The notes beneath the pieces were generated by a model. It searched no databases, was not told the DNA's origin, and was given only the letters and a program-made list of their open reading frames with translations. From the NCBI RefSeq assembly GCF_014805625.2, contig NW_023998431.1, forward strand, positions 4,120,168 to 4,184,167: a DNA stretch of 64,000 nucleotides. Direction: 5' to 3'. How positions within the stretch are numbered: position 1 is the first letter of the stretch; every line of letters starts with the position of its first letter. This stretch comes from Glossina fuscipes (lineage: Eukaryota > Arthropoda > Insecta > Diptera > Glossinidae). Shown piece by piece: positions 24,131 to 36,845 of the stretch. A program made the position numbers and the translations under genes.

Positions 24131-25029
24131 AAAATGAATATATTTTTCAGCCTTCGGTGAAGGGTACGATGATGAACATACAATGAAATGAAAATGGTTC
24201 TCTTTTCTAAACACAAAATTAGTATATACGAGTATACGGTTATAGATGGCTGAACAAAATTTTCCCTTAATTCATTTTTTTGTCAACAAGCGATCACTTT
24301 CGCTATTCTTACGGAGTAAACTGTTCCGTGAATAGAATTGCACTAAATTCGTAAGGAAAACACTCCAAATAAAATCAACTTAGCAAGGCGGATTATAAGA
24401 TTGCTAGGCCTTTTTTATATCAAAAATTGCTGTGTTGTTCTTTTCTTCACTAAATATTTATAAATTTTTCAAATAAATAAATAAATATTGTATAGTAAAT
24501 AAAATGCAAAAAAGAACAAAATTTATTATACGTTTTCTGGTACGGCAAGACTTCAATTATAAGGACCAATTTAAACTCGCACAACAAGAAAGGGCACTGT
24601 AAGGACGTATTTTAATACTATTATCCCATAGCTGTTTATGATATGAGGTGAATAAGGTGTAAGCGAATAATATTTTGGGAGAATTAATGCGGCCTAAAAT
24701 AAGTTGTGGTTAGAGGTTTTGAAAAGGAACCCACCGCGACAATAAAGTTTTTCAATTAATTAATAATTCATTTCTAAATTAGATGTTTGTGACTGTAATT
24801 TTGAATGCGTACTATATTATTGGAAAGAATAAAAAATGTTTGATATCCGTCCGTCAAAAAAGTTTATCACTTCATCTAAAACGTGAATTTCTCCGCCATC
24901 ATAATGTTGCCATTTCTATCCTTTATATAGCCACCGCTCCAGTAATATATGACAACGGTGCACCATTAAATAGCCTTAATACAGTTTTTAATATAACATA
25001 GTTTCCAATATAAGGTCTTGTATGGAATG

Positions 25030-25265
25030 TGGTCGCAATAGTGATTCAATACGAATTATTTTTAATAGCGTTCGTCCTTGGGCCAAAGTACGTGAGTTTG
25101 CCAAAATTGATGACAATATCTCAAAAATTGCAACCAGTAGTTTTAGTATAAGAAAGCAAGATGAATAGATGGACATACGGACACACCAGCTTATAATAAA
25201 TCGGTGCGTCTTCCTTAAGTTCTTCTGGATGTTGCCCTTTGTACCACAAGTGGCGTAAGATAGAA
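25030..25265 (-). mobile_element. Family A repeat, minus copy
   Basis: GCGTTCGTCCTTGGGCCAAAG, CAATATCTCAAAAATTGCAAC, AGATGGACATACGGACACAC and GTACCACAAGTGGCG mark an A copy read from the other strand. The overlapping minus ORFs of about 100 codons are fortuitous. Confidence 0.55.
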
Positions 25266-27320
25266 ATAAACGAAACAAAATTTTCAAATAATCTATCTAG
25301 AGACTTCTCTGCTTCAACCTGCCTAATTTTCAATTTTATATGCGTTGCGAATATGGGAGTATAATCAATTCGGAAAGCGGTTGAAAAATCTACAAGACAA
25401 GTAGATGTATCTAGAAGAAGGGGCACAAATATATTCAAAGATGGATTTATTGCACGCTCCTAGAATAAGTGAGCGTAAAAGCTCTTATAACAATCTCGTA
25501 TTATTTTCAAGCATATTTGCTTTCACTTCGAACTTTTTTAATCCGTGCTAAGCCTAGAAAGGAGCAAGCCGTCAGACTATCTGTTTCTATACGATAAGGA
25601 AAGCGCCACAGTGTTGCTGAATGCAATTAGTTTTGGAAGAAACCAAACACATTAGTGTTTTCGATCTCCAGAGATGAAAATTTTCAAATTCATTAGAAAA
25701 TTGCAATTATCTCCGTGATTGCAATTAGCCTTCAAAGGATATCGTTTCATTCATTTAATTTCGTTGACGGCGACCTTTTAAGGATATGCAGGTGAAATAA
25801 GCGAACGGTTCGCTACGAGGGCACATAGATCATTATTATGTGTATGTATATGTGTAGGCATTTTGTCTTTTTCACACCTATTCCTTTTTAACGAAAAATT
25901 CTTTTTATTCATAATAAATTGCCTTGCTCAGCAGGCAAGGCCGTTGTAAGTAACTGTAACTTAACTGGTCGTCTGCGTAAGTTTTCAACGCCACAGCGCA
26001 AAGACAAATGCTTTCGTTAGGCAAGAACACAAACACGCACGCAGAGATCCTACCAATACCACACGAAGCACATAGGCTAGTCAACACTCACTTAAACACA
26101 TATTAAATTTTACTTTAAAATTAAAAAATAATAAAGAAAAAATTTCGATTCTTATTAAGGAGAATCCCCAATGTCCACTATGTGGATACATGGCATAGTA
26201 TATGCTGCAAGACTAGAGATGGAACCGTCGAAGCTGAACAAAGACATGGATTATGTGAAGGTGTTTTTGAAAGAAACACAAAGAAGCCTGAAGTTCAACA
26301 TAAACTTATTGTTCATGATTACGCGTTCATGGTGCGAAAGAACGCATAGAAGAGTTTGTAAAAAATTGCTACATATATGATATAGCAATTCATCTCTGTA
26401 CTTCCCCGTTTATTTATGCGCTCAAAGATATTATGACAATCGCCTGCAAATCATTTCAATGATCCTTAATCGCTTTCAATTAATGCTATTTGCGAGCAGT
26501 GAGTTTCACACAATTAATTTTGAGCGTAATTTGTCTAAGACTAGAACTAAAACAGTTATCGCCATCCACTTAATTTGCTTATCAAGCCGTTTACTTGAAC
26601 TGCTGCAGTTCAATGAATCGTTTCGGCTACATGAGAGCTACATAGACGGATTTTTATTTATTTTTTTATTTTTACGTAAAATTTCAGGTGATATAAGCAT
26701 CTATCTCCCTCGATTAATTTCTAACCACAGCTTTAATTAGACATGAGCCACGATAGATGTAAGTCTTCGAAGATACTTGAAAGCTTTTTATCAATACGAT
26801 GAAAATATTACTTCAAGACACGTTACCAAAATATTGGCATGACACGTGCCGCCATCTTTGTTCCTCATCCTCAACTTCACATCGTGTTAATCATGGCATG
26901 CCTTACTTCTCCTCACATCGTGTATAGTCTTAAAAGTTCCATGGATTCGTTTCAAATCAATTTATATAGAACGTGTTGATTAACATCTTAGAGCAATGAT
27001 TGCGCGGACTTCTTTAAAATCAAAAGTGGATTTATGCCATATTTTGTATTCGCTCTATGGAACGATATCCCTCCGGGTGATAGTCAGTAAGAAGGTAATG
27101 GAATACGTATGGAATGCTTTACTAATGAATTGTAATTTAAAATTGATTTGAAGAGTATTCAATTCACTTGACAATGTATTTCGATTTAATTCAGTTTTAA
27201 TTAGAAATTGATTTAAATCATTTTTAAGCGAAACGACTTTTCTCGTCGATAAATACTTTTGTGTGCAATAGGACTCTAACGTTATATCTAAATAAATATG
27301 CTTTCTCTGATGGCGGGCAT

Positions 27321-27345
27321 CGCCACAACAACAACAACAATAGCG
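27321..27345. repeat. (CAA)n microsatellite
   Basis: About six CAA triplets, with GACAACAA after it. Confidence 0.8.
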
Positions 27346-29936
27346 ACAACAATTTCATATACAAACAGTAAACGTGCACAACGAGAACTTAAAGCGTGAA
27401 CGAACGACCGGCCAACTAACTTAAAAGAGCAGTAACGATGACGATAATTTTCATTACTGCTACATATGGTTGAATGGAGTGTTTAACGTATATATATATA
27501 TATATATGTTATGTACATGTTTGCATGTACGTATGTAGACGGAAAACTAGTTGTGTTAGAATTAAAAAAGTCAAGAGTATAACTAGCCGTACACTTTAAG
27601 AATGTTGCCCAGTTTAGAATACAGCAATAATGCAAGAAACTAGTTGATGAAATTATATTTATTCGTAATTGTATGTATGCGTATATGTGCGCGTCCGTGC
27701 ATGTGTGCATGTGTATGTGTAAATAAGCATTTTAGAAGGAATCAATTGCTGAAAAGAAAAACTGTAAAAAGTAGTGTGTGAAACAATATACCAGAATTGA
27801 CGGTAAAAACATATTAGAAAATTTTCTAACATATCCATTAAAAAAAGCATACAAAAGATCTAATGGAAAGAGAAGAGTCAGAGTCAATCAGTAAGCTTGA
27901 AGAACATTTATAGAAGAACGTTTACAGGAAAGCATAATTGAATGATAAAACTTAAAGGGCGAGGAGATGTTTTTCATTCAAGATTCTATAAAAGATTTTA
28001 ATAATTCGTCTAAAAAGTATTGCGCCTATAAAATTAACTATTAAAAATATCATTTTATTATCATTCGGAAATGTCTTTATCAAAAACGTATAAGGACTCT
28101 ACGATAGAAAATCTTCTGGTCTGTCTTCAAAGTCGCTTTAAAGTCATTAATATTGATCTACAACTACAAGACTGCGCGATTGTTAGATTCAATAATCAAT
28201 TTCTTGGGCTTCGAGAATTAAATTAACGCTTAGATCAAGTTCAGGTGTGCAGATGCACTTAAATCAACTCCAAGTCCTTGACCTATAGAAAACAAAATGA
28301 ATCAGATAGGCCTTGTCTTCGCCAGATCAAAAGATATGCCTGCATAGGATGCCATTACTTAGAGCACTAAGCATATGGGTTAGCCACAGTTGTTGTATGC
28401 TGAGTGCCGTCGTCTCACTTAGTCCGTCATCGAACAGCACGCAGTCAAAGTAGTACTACTTCACAGCAAGTACGCGAAATATTTGAGCTCAAATCATATG
28501 AAAATGAAATGTTGGAATTCTTCTTTAATTAACTTGCGTCTAATCGTTTCACATTGCCAACTAAGGTAGGGTATTTTTACCACTTATAACGATATTAAGG
28601 CTGCGTAATGAATGACCGAACACAGCAAGGGTCCTCTTCGATGTTGACAGTTCCTCAAAAAAAAAAAAATAAATAAAATCGATTGGATCTACTTTCGCTT
28701 TTGCTAATGGTTTTTGCTTAAAAATAATGCAAGGGTTTTCAAACACTTTGGCTGCATTTATACGTTAGTTAGTCCGTCTTCCCAGACTTGATGTTAACGC
28801 CACATTACCTTAATCCATCAATAATAAGTAGAAAAACCATAAGAAATCAAAATTGCAGTATACGGGATCGGGTTCGTTTCATACATACGTTGACATTTCG
28901 ATGTTATCGCGTAACTGGAAAGCTCAATACTCTTTATTAACATAGCTAAATTTTACTTTGATCGAAACTGTGGTCAAGCTAAAATGGTGCATAAATTTTA
29001 AGGGAACTCTTATTTGCGACTATAGTTGGCCTCTATTGTAATTTGTACATTTGTAGAAAGCAAATATAGAGTAGACAGCGCACTGGCTATGACCATATAA
29101 GTGCATTTGTATGTACGTATGTACATGTGAAACTGATGGACAGAGCAAAAAAAGAATAGCGGTCGTTCTTTCCGTTCTTGAGAGTAGTTCTTAAATAAAT
29201 TATACGTTACATTAGCTTTTGTTCCTTTTGCATCATCGACAACATACACAAGAGCACACTTAAAAGCGTACGTAAGGCGTATCTTTATATATATACAACT
29301 TGAATAAGAATGTTTTTATTTTATTGTGTGCGGCTTGTTTGTTTGTTTATAACGAGGGAATTGTGCCAATGTGTTAGCAGTACGCCGCTTACAGACGATC
29401 ATGATCGTCATCATTAACACCACTGTTATGGTATTGAAGGAGAATTGGATTCAGAGAATGTAATGCAATGTTTATACACTTATTAGAACATCGTAAAAAC
29501 TGTTTTTGTGATTATGTGTTAGTTTGTATTACAGTTAATAATAGCTATGCGCGCATATGACTATAAACGAAATTTTCTCTATAAAGACTGAAAGAAACAA
29601 CACATATCTGCCTTATATTTTTCCTTTCGTGTGCTCTGCGGTGGTGCACACCTCTCTAACGTAACTTTTCCAACACCTATCTACCACAGCTATTAACTCA
29701 ATAGATTTTTACAAACGCGTGGTCTGCCAATAACAAAATGAACTAATATTAAAGCAAAAAAAAAAAAACAATTTGCATTGGTGGTTGATGGTAGGTGATG
29801 AAAGTAAATTAAATTTAAATCATTGATAAGAATTTGGAAACACTCAATAGCACAAATTACGGCCGCATAATACCGCAAATTGTGTATAAATTTCATTATC
29901 AGTTTTATTTATTATATTTATACACAAGGCGATGAA

Positions 29937-29964
29937 TTTTTTTTTTTTTTTTTTTTTTTTTTTT
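29937..29964. repeat. Poly(T) run, 28 nt
   Basis: Uninterrupted T tract; possibly the poly(A) tail of a retroposed sequence on the minus strand, but the adjacent sequence is not recognisable. Confidence 0.9.
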
Positions 29965-30599
29965 GTAACGAAAAAGCATTCGTTCGGACGTTCAATTGCA
30001 ATTCACCGAACGTTGTTGTTTTCTTATAGTATATCCAGGAGAGGCGATATAATGAATTTGTCAAATATTTCTAACGCATAAAAGTAGGCATCGAAGAGCC
30101 CATTAAATGATGAAAATGTGTACTTTTGATCGTGCAACGAACAAGACAATCGATTTAACCCTGTCTGTCCGAAATATTATCCGTTGAAATCATGTTTGCA
30201 ACTTCACACAACTCTCCGTCAAGAGAAGCAAAACCGACTTTAAATTCTTTCGTTATTTTACATACAAATAATCACCAAAAACGTTTCGTACATACGTAGA
30301 TTAGCTTAAAATCAACACAAACTCAAAACTCGAGATTTACTCTCGAATACTGTTAACACTAGACTAGAATTACAACCGAGTAAGTCATGTTGGTCGTCTT
30401 TAATTTTCTTAATCTTCGAGGTGATGGCATCTACAATTTTTTGCTGACTTTGACTTATATGAAAAGATCTTCAAATACCTACAACTACTAGTTTCTTTTT
30501 TTTTTTTTGTACTTAATCTCGTACCAGCAGCATACATTTGTTGATACTAAAAGCGAATTTGCAATAATCGCAAAAAAGCTGAAATGGACGGTTACAAAA

Positions 30600-31800
30600 T
30601 GGCTATGATGTGTCCGCATACACCTCTATCACAGATTAGAAACCGAGACAACCTTAACAAAATGTGGAAAATTCTTTCATGCTTTCTAGTCGATACATTC
30701 TCGATCGTTCTCTTGAGATGGATATGTTTCCGCCGCTTTGGAAAACTAGTTTTGTTCTCCCACCATCTCATAAAAGTGGTCATGGGCATCATGTTGAAAA
30801 CTCTTACATTTCTTGTCTGTTAATTCGGAAATTCAATCATGTCCCCGCCAAGCTAACTTCCTTCCTTAGCATGAAGTTAAATCAAAAGGGATGTTAGAAG
30901 CAGTCATTTTCGGGGCGGAATTTGTTCGCAACGGAACAGTTTCCACGCTCACTTAAGTCGGGGAGCATTGTTTCATTTCAGGACTTAGGTATCCTATTTG
31001 ATCATAAGCTTCGATTCAATTTGTTTGTTGAATATTGTGTGAATAAAGCTCGATTAATGCTAGGTTTTATCAAAGTCTGGTCGAAGGAATTTCACTATCC
31101 ATAGCTGATCGGAAGTATATAAGTCAGTTTGGTACGATCTGGATTGAAATATGCTTCGGTCTTATGGTCACCTTCGTATCGTTGACACGTAAATACCGCA
31201 AAATCTTGGCAGCGACAGCTTCTGCTTTTTGCTCTAAGATATTTAGATAGCAGTGTTCACGTGTTCCCTAAAGTCCTTATGAAAATAGGTTGCTATTTAT
31301 AACCTTGCCGTCACTAGAGAAAACTGAGATGACATTAGGCGTTGCTTTCATGGTAAAGTTGATTAATACCGCCATCGACTCGCCCATTTTGTTAATTGCG
31401 ATCAATTTTAATGTTCCTATCCGTTCGACCAGGAATTTTCTTTTCATCAAACTTGGTCAATGAAGGCTAAATTATAAGCTTTTCAACCCAATTAGGGTTC
31501 TCTGTCACAATCTAAATAAGATTTATAACCTAATTTCCTCATCGAGTCCTGTTGGTTCAGTTAAAACTGAATTTTTTAATGCCCGTGTACTGCCGACGTC
31601 TTACCTAAACTTACCTATTAATGAGCTGTGCTTATATCTAAGAAATGATGCAGTAGGGTGTGGGTGAATTGATGCGTAATGATGTTCATGCTATTTTAAT
31701 ATTTTTCTCGCTTGAGTTGCAATTAGGTTAAGCTTTCAAATGTATGAATTGCGGAGTACAGTTGAATCTCACTGTAGCATTTATGAACAAATGAGTAAAT
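30600..31800 (+). pseudogene. Non-LTR retrotransposon reverse-transcriptase pseudogene, core deleted
   Basis: Frame 30664-30897 reads SLEMDMFPPLWKTSFVLP, then HKSGHGHHVEN and ISCLLIRKFNHV. This corresponds to the conserved start of a LINE reverse transcriptase (FP-x2-WK-x-S-x-V-x-P...KSG...N-x-RPIS). After a stop, the same frame (30922-31104) has FQDLGILFDHKLRFN and VNKARLMLGFIKVWSKEF, the thumb/C-terminal part. Then come SLVRSGLKYASVLWSPSYR and, at 31304-31463, LPSLEKTEMTLGVAF, DSPILLIAINFNVP and IRSTRNFLF. Between the two parts the palm with its YADD catalytic motif is missing, so it is internally deleted and dead. The style is Jockey/CR1-like. The 3' end is near the AAATAAATA at about 31797. 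Confidence 0.85.
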
Positions 31801-32374
31801 AAATATAACGACTGAAATGGTTTCCTAGACAACGGCAATCAAGATGATCCCGGTTATCAAGGTAAGAACGGTATAAGCGTCGGCAGCTCTGGTGTCAATA
31901 AAATAATCTTTTTTTCTTTGTTATTAGGCATACGAGCATATTAACACGCTATGCGTATTACGCTAATTAGAATAAGTTATATAGTATTGTGCATGCGTTA
32001 CCGTGTGATATTTTGGGTATGACAAAGGGTTAATTAAGTGACTGGAATATATGCAATTTCATTAACTTGGCTGTATGCCTGTCTGTGCAAAATCAAGACT
32101 ACTCTATCTAGAGTACAAAGCTTCAGTTATGTTTTCTCTTTCATTTTTGGTGAAATGACTTTCGACAATCGGTGAAATCGATCCTGGGTCTCATCTATGG
32201 AAAGCGTAAAATCGTCATCCTTACCGCTATTCATATAATAACACTTAGAAAATTGAGGATCTGGCGGGTATATATAATATCGCATGAAACTTAGATGACA
32301 TGGACGTAAGCATTTTACAACCTTGGGCCAAATGTTTGCAAGACGATGCGAAAAATGCGAAAATATTTAATGAG

Positions 32375-32530
32375 ATGGCCACTTGAGCAACCGAATGGGC
32401 CAAGAATCACGACTAAAAACTCAATGTTCGCGGTTTCAAATCTCAAATCCGGCAGAGTTTTCAATATAGGCGAGCATATGATCTAAGTTATCCGGAAGCC
32501 TTTAAGTCTATCAAATATATTGATAATAAA
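32375..32530 (+). mobile_element. SINE type a, degraded
   Basis: GGCCACTTGAGCAACC (worn head), CAATGTTCGCGGTTTCAAATC (B-box region) and CCGGCAGAGTTTTCAATATAGG match the full-length copies. The 3' part (GGAAGCCTTTAAGTC...) is weak, and the AAT tail is reduced to ATAATAAAT. Confidence 0.55.
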
Positions 32531-33131
32531 TACTTGAATATTTAATAAGATATATACACTTTGGATCGATCATCCATGAATTAGGCAATCGATTGAACTA
32601 CATCCGGGTGACAGACGCTTCGTTGAGATTTCGAATTTTTGTCTAAAATATTCATAATCATAAGCTTAGCCTTCAATTTTGTATCTTTGGGCAATTAATG
32701 CGGTTGCGGACCAGCTGTAAAAATAAATTCTGACCAGTTTTTCATCGGTCCGGTTTGCTGTTAATCGGACGTGAACCTATAAAGCGTGTTTGCCATTGCA
32801 TTGGTTGTTATTTACGATCTGCTTTAGCGACAGTTTCTTTGGATTGCAGTATCTTTCCCGCTACCAGGTAATCGTTAAGTATAAGCAATTTCGATTTTCC
32901 TGTCAGTCTGTCTTTTCAGTGTTGATCAAGTCGAGTTTAAAATGAACGCGTGTTTAAAGCAAGCAAACACACAAATATTGTACTATATACAGTGCATTAA
33001 TGTGTAATTAATAAGTCCATATGCCGGTAGTGTGCTCAATGAAATGTATTGTGGAATAAAATAAATAACGGTTCAAAAATGCATGCATTTTGTAGATTGA
33101 ATTGAAAAATGCAGTAAATAGAACCACATAC

Positions 33132-33214
33132 CTTGCTTGGTGGTCCAGATGGTTTTGTAAGTGGTGTCTTATCTGTGGCAGATGTGGGTGGACGTTTCAG
33201 TCTATTATGTGAAT
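33132..33214 (-). CDS. MICAL-like: MICAL-like internal exon, CH-LIM linker
   Basis: This 83-bp minus-strand exon lies between an acceptor (TTTAATTACAG) and a donor (AAG|GTATGTGG). It completes a GAT codon begun by the upstream exon, then encodes SHNRLKRPPTSATDK followed by TPLTKPSGPPSK. It enters in phase 1 and leaves in phase 0, matching both neighbours. The peptide is basic and proline/serine/threonine-rich, as expected for the flexible segment between the CH and LIM domains; I see no domain in it. It is isolated by about 24 kb and 32 kb of intron, so the support is splice sites, phase and coding sense on both sides rather than a recognised motif. Confidence 0.83.
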
Positions 33215-34097
33215 CTGTAATTAAATAATAATAAGGAAAAAGAAATTAATGAGAGTAAACAATACTTTTACGAATGGATGTTAATCTAAAATTTAACATC
33301 AAAACAATTTTTTGCTTTTAAATACAAATGGAGTCGAGATGCCAAATCAATAAATAGTAAGTAAGCTATTTTCTCTCTTGAATCATATTAATGCCAAACA
33401 AAATCCACTTTTAAGCTGAAACATTCATACAAGGATTATTTGATTTTTACATCTTCTCTAAATACCTTGGCATGCAGGTACACGTAGTTTTTTAAATATA
33501 TTATCTTTGGTAGCAGGGCGAAGTTGAACGATTTTTGATGCTTCTGTGTTTCAACCTCTCAAGGAGAAGTCTAGGATGCATACACACAATTCGCATAGTT
33601 GCATATAACGGTATGCGCTTGATGTGCTCAGTCGAGTTGCAATTCCTAGTGTTCAAACATATTCGTTATAATTAATCCTCTTTTAAATGCAAGTTACAAC
33701 GTTGAGAAAAGGAAACTATATATTAGCCAATAACATGGTTGCTAGGCGAAGTTTCAGTGTGTGCTATAAAAATGGGAAATACAAAATTAGGAAAGTTCCA
33801 GATCTTTGAAAACTTTTTCGCATTAGTATTTATTGGCACTGGTCATAAGGTATTTCTTAAGTTTCTCTTCCCGCTTAACTTTGGTTGATATTTCGATTTT
33901 TTCTAAGCAAAATATATAAAAATATATATATATAATATATTTATATATATATATTTTAAATAAAATTAGTATAATGGAATGTGGCCTTAGACGCTTTGTT
34001 CTATTAAAAGTCGTTTCGTACTTAACGTAACCAAAACGAAAATTGCGGCATAAGCCACGCTTAAATGCCCTACATCACGTTACAATTATACTTTTTA

Positions 34098-34375
34098 AAA
34101 TAGAGCATTATATGCGAGAAGGCAGAAAAAGTGCTCCCATCGGAGTCATTCTCACTAACGTTCGCCAAAATAGGCCAAAATACGTTACCGTTCCAACTAT
34201 CATCAAAGTATCTCAAAAACTGTACTCGTAGGTTGCACGAAAGCAAACAAGATGGAGAGACAAGCCTAGATCCATTCAAAAAGTGAATCTGGATAGGCCG
34301 GCATCATAATATCTATCTCCAGTTCTTTTGCGTGCTGCACCTTAGATGCATACGTCCATACAAGCGTAACAAGTC
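34098..34375 (-). mobile_element. Family A repeat, minus copy
   Basis: CGTTCGCCAAAATAGGCCAAAATACG, a duplicated hinge, is followed by ATCAAAGTATCTCAAAAACTG, GTAGGTTGCACGAAAGC, AAGATGGAGAGACAAGCC and TGCATACGTCCATACAAG. Confidence 0.5.
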
Positions 34376-34429
34376 GATCACGGTCATTCGTTTGCCTAAT
34401 TAAATTTCTTTTTTAATGCAAATTATACT

Positions 34430-34830
34430 TTTTTTCTATATAAAGATATACTTTTCAAGGGGGTTCTTACATGGATGTATATCATTAAGATGATGCCCAA
34501 TTAATTTTTATGCCAAATTGATGTTACGATATAATTTTGATTATAAAATACTATAAATTAGACTTTTTCGCCCCATAAAAATTTAATTTTTCTAGGGGCT
34601 GTTATATTGGAGGAAGATCAAAAAAAATTGGATCATTCGATATGAATTTTCCTTATTCATTTTATATTTCGGAAAACTATTCTATTAAGCGAATTTTGTC
34701 GAGAAATTGTGAAAATTGTAAATTTTTTCATACAAAGATTTTCTCATAGACAAATCGCCTGCTTCGTGTTACACATACATCCATACAACCTTAATATACC
34801 TTGTGCCAGAAGTAATGGGGAGCATAAAAT
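34430..34830 (+). mobile_element. Family C repeat
   Basis: CTATATAAAGATATACTTTTC, GGGGCTGTTATATTGG, TTCTATTAAGCGAATTTTGTCG and AATTTTTTCATACAAAG match 58980-59350 and 63830-64000. Its right end, CATACATCCATACAACC then TTAATATACCTTGTG, is like the minus-strand end of family A. Confidence 0.45.
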
Positions 34831-35074
34831 CTAGTGATTTTAAATACTTCTCGAAATAAGGGGTTGGAAAATAATAATTTTGTATACTAAATATATATAG
34901 AAAGTTCGGCTCACTTCCCTCCCATAGGATCGTTTATACAAAAAATAAGCTTTCATAAGGCAACAATGCTCTTTTTTCTTTTTTTTAATCTCAATCACTC
35001 AGAGGATGTCACCGATTCGTGTAAAACGGTGGCAGCCAGAAAGAAGAAAAAGTGAATAAAGGGGAAGATATAGG

Positions 35075-35248
35075 GAAGGTGGCCGCAGACTAGTGAATCT
35101 GTGCGCCCAATCGGCGAGTGTTACGCCTTTACCGCCTAGTGAATACTCACTATAGCTACGACCGACGAACACTCTACCGCACCGAGATTTGAACCCGCGA
35201 ATATTGATTTGTTAGTCGTGGTTCTTAACTACTCAGCTACTCTTGCCA
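35075..35248 (-). mobile_element. SINE type b, best copy
   Basis: On the minus strand it starts GGCAAGAGTAGCTGAGTAG, continues to TTCGCGGGTTCAAATCTCGG (B box) and GTGCGGTAGAGTGTTCG, then a body unlike type a: GTCGTAGCTATAGTGAG, GGCGGTAAAGGCGTAACAC, GCCGATTGGGCGCACAG. The tRNA-like head is shared with type a up to GTGCGGTAGAG. No AAT tail is seen; the 3' boundary near 35075 is approximate. Confidence 0.65.
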
Positions 35249-36040
35249 TAAAAATTGTCCAAGGATCGAGATTTGACATGTAGAATTTCTGCAGCATTTG
35301 CACTGCATAAATTTATTTTGCGAAAATCTTCCCGTATCACGAGTTCTCAAGAACAGTAAGTTCGTGTTTGGTAATAAGGTGCAATTTTTTTTTATTTTAA
35401 GATGACTATATAACTATATTAAAGTAATAAATTATTTGAGCAAAAAATAACTGTACGAAGTTTGGATCGAATCGGTTCCCGTTTTGTGCCCGCTGTCATA
35501 TAATGATACTCATGAGAAGTAAGCCTTTACAGAGTAATAAGATACTGTTTTTGGCACTGTCCGACAAAATGGATGAAAAATCTGATTAAGCGAGATGGTG
35601 TAGGAAATTCATCGGAGGGTCCCTTCTAGCTGAAATGATTTAACTTGTTGGACGCTATAGTGACTTGCGATTTATAGAAGGGTTATTACTCTAAGGGTAA
35701 GGTAAATTTTCTTACTTGAGGTCTTAAGGACTACGATTGCAATTAACAAGAGAAGCTAGTTGTAGTCATCAGCGTATCTTCCCTAAATTCAATATCTTAG
35801 CGAGTGAAAAGTCCCCAAGAATAAAAAAGAAACGTTCGAACGTTACTATATGAGACGAAAGAATGAAGTTAATATCCCAGTTTTGATGTTCTAAAGGATT
35901 TTCAAACATTTAATGATTTATTATGCATCCTGGTGTAAGCGTTACTGTATGATGAAGGTCTACTATTAGTATCACTCCATCATTTGAGTGCCGGCAATGA
36001 GAATTAGAACCCGTAAAAAGTGTCAGGAATACAATCTTTA

Positions 36041-36375
36041 TACCCTGCATCACTTGTAGTACCAGCTTGTGGCGATGTATGCAATACGCAGAAGAATTTG
36101 AGGTAGACCCACTTTGTCCGTCCATCCGTCCATCTTGTTTCTTTTGCTTAATCTACAGGTCACAATTTTGGAATAATTTGATCAAATTTAAAACACTAAC
36201 ATATTTTGGCCCAAGGACGAACGCTGTTGAAAATGGTACGGATCGGGCTGCTTTTTCAATTATTTCCAAAGTAATGTCTTATTTTGAAAAGTAGTTTCAT
36301 GAATAACTGTATTAAGCGAAGTGGTGTAGGGCATTTAATGGAGATTAGTGTCTCACTATAGTGTTTTTATTTATT
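36041..36375 (+). mobile_element. Family A repeat, copy A3
   Basis: It starts TACCCTGCATCACTTGTAG, continues GATGTATGCAATACGCAG, a CCGTCCATCCGTCCATC tract, CTACAGGTCACAATTTTGG, TTGGCCCAAGGACGAACG and AAGCGAAGTGGTGTAGGG, and ends CACTATAGTGTTTTTATT. It abuts an oppositely oriented A copy at 36415. Confidence 0.7.
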
Positions 36376-36414
36376 TAATTTGATTTATATATATAATTTT
36401 TTATTTATATATAA

Positions 36415-36835
36415 CGAAATAAGGCGTTAGATGAGAAACGGTGGAGAAAGCGTTTTGCTCTTGGACCGAAAGAAGTCAGTGTACGATATTTCATCGAAAT
36501 AGATCGAAAATGATGACCTACAGGTTGAATAAAAGAATACACACACCCACATAAGATGGACAGACGGACGGGCAAGTTTAGATCAATTCAGAATGTAATT
36601 CTGATCGGTATAATAAAAGGGTGGGCCTGTTTCAAATTCTTCGCGTTGTTGTACGCGTCCGCACACAGCTTAATATACCCCTTGACATCTGTAGTAACTG
36701 GCGGCATACGATATAAAAATGAATAAAACGCAAAACAATAATTGATGGGATTGTCATAATTTACGCTCACACTTACGTTCAGCTCACTACGTGCTCGACT
36801 ACTTTGTTGGGGGAAAGTTTTCACAAAAAAAAAAA
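36415..36835 (-). mobile_element. Family A minus copy inside a duplicated 421-bp block, first copy
   Basis: Positions 36415-36705 are a minus-strand A copy (AAATAAGGCGTTAGATGAG, TTGCTCTTGGACCG, CCTACAGGTTGAATAAAAG, AGATGGACAGACGGACGG, CTTAATATACCCCTTGAC). The rest up to the A11 run at 36825-36835 is unique sequence. The whole block recurs at 37111-37531. Confidence 0.8.
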
Positions 36836-36845
36836 NNNNNNNNNN
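36836..36845. other. Assembly gap, 10 N
   Basis: It lies exactly at the end of an A11 run. The sequence on the right is not what follows the same A11 run in the second block copy (GTTTATAGCCTGGG). Confidence 0.97.

Larger units (their letters stand above)
744..33131 (-). other. MICAL-like: Intron of about 32.4 kb between linker exon and LIM exon
   Basis: This is inferred from matching phase-0 splice sites: donor GTATGTGG at 33131-33124 and acceptor CTAG at 747-744. It holds no recognisable host exon. Identifiable content is repeats (families A, B, C, SINEs), a non-LTR pseudogene, microsatellites and one sequence gap. Stretches not listed separately are AT-rich DNA in which I see nothing interpretable, notably 744-1980, 10000-11100, 15200-17800, 19400-20600, 22050-23150, 25800-30400 and 31900-32370. 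Confidence 0.8.

Noticed and set aside
27483..27850. Minus ORFs with Tyr/Thr/His repeats
   Set aside because: Created by TATA/TGTG-type simple sequence.
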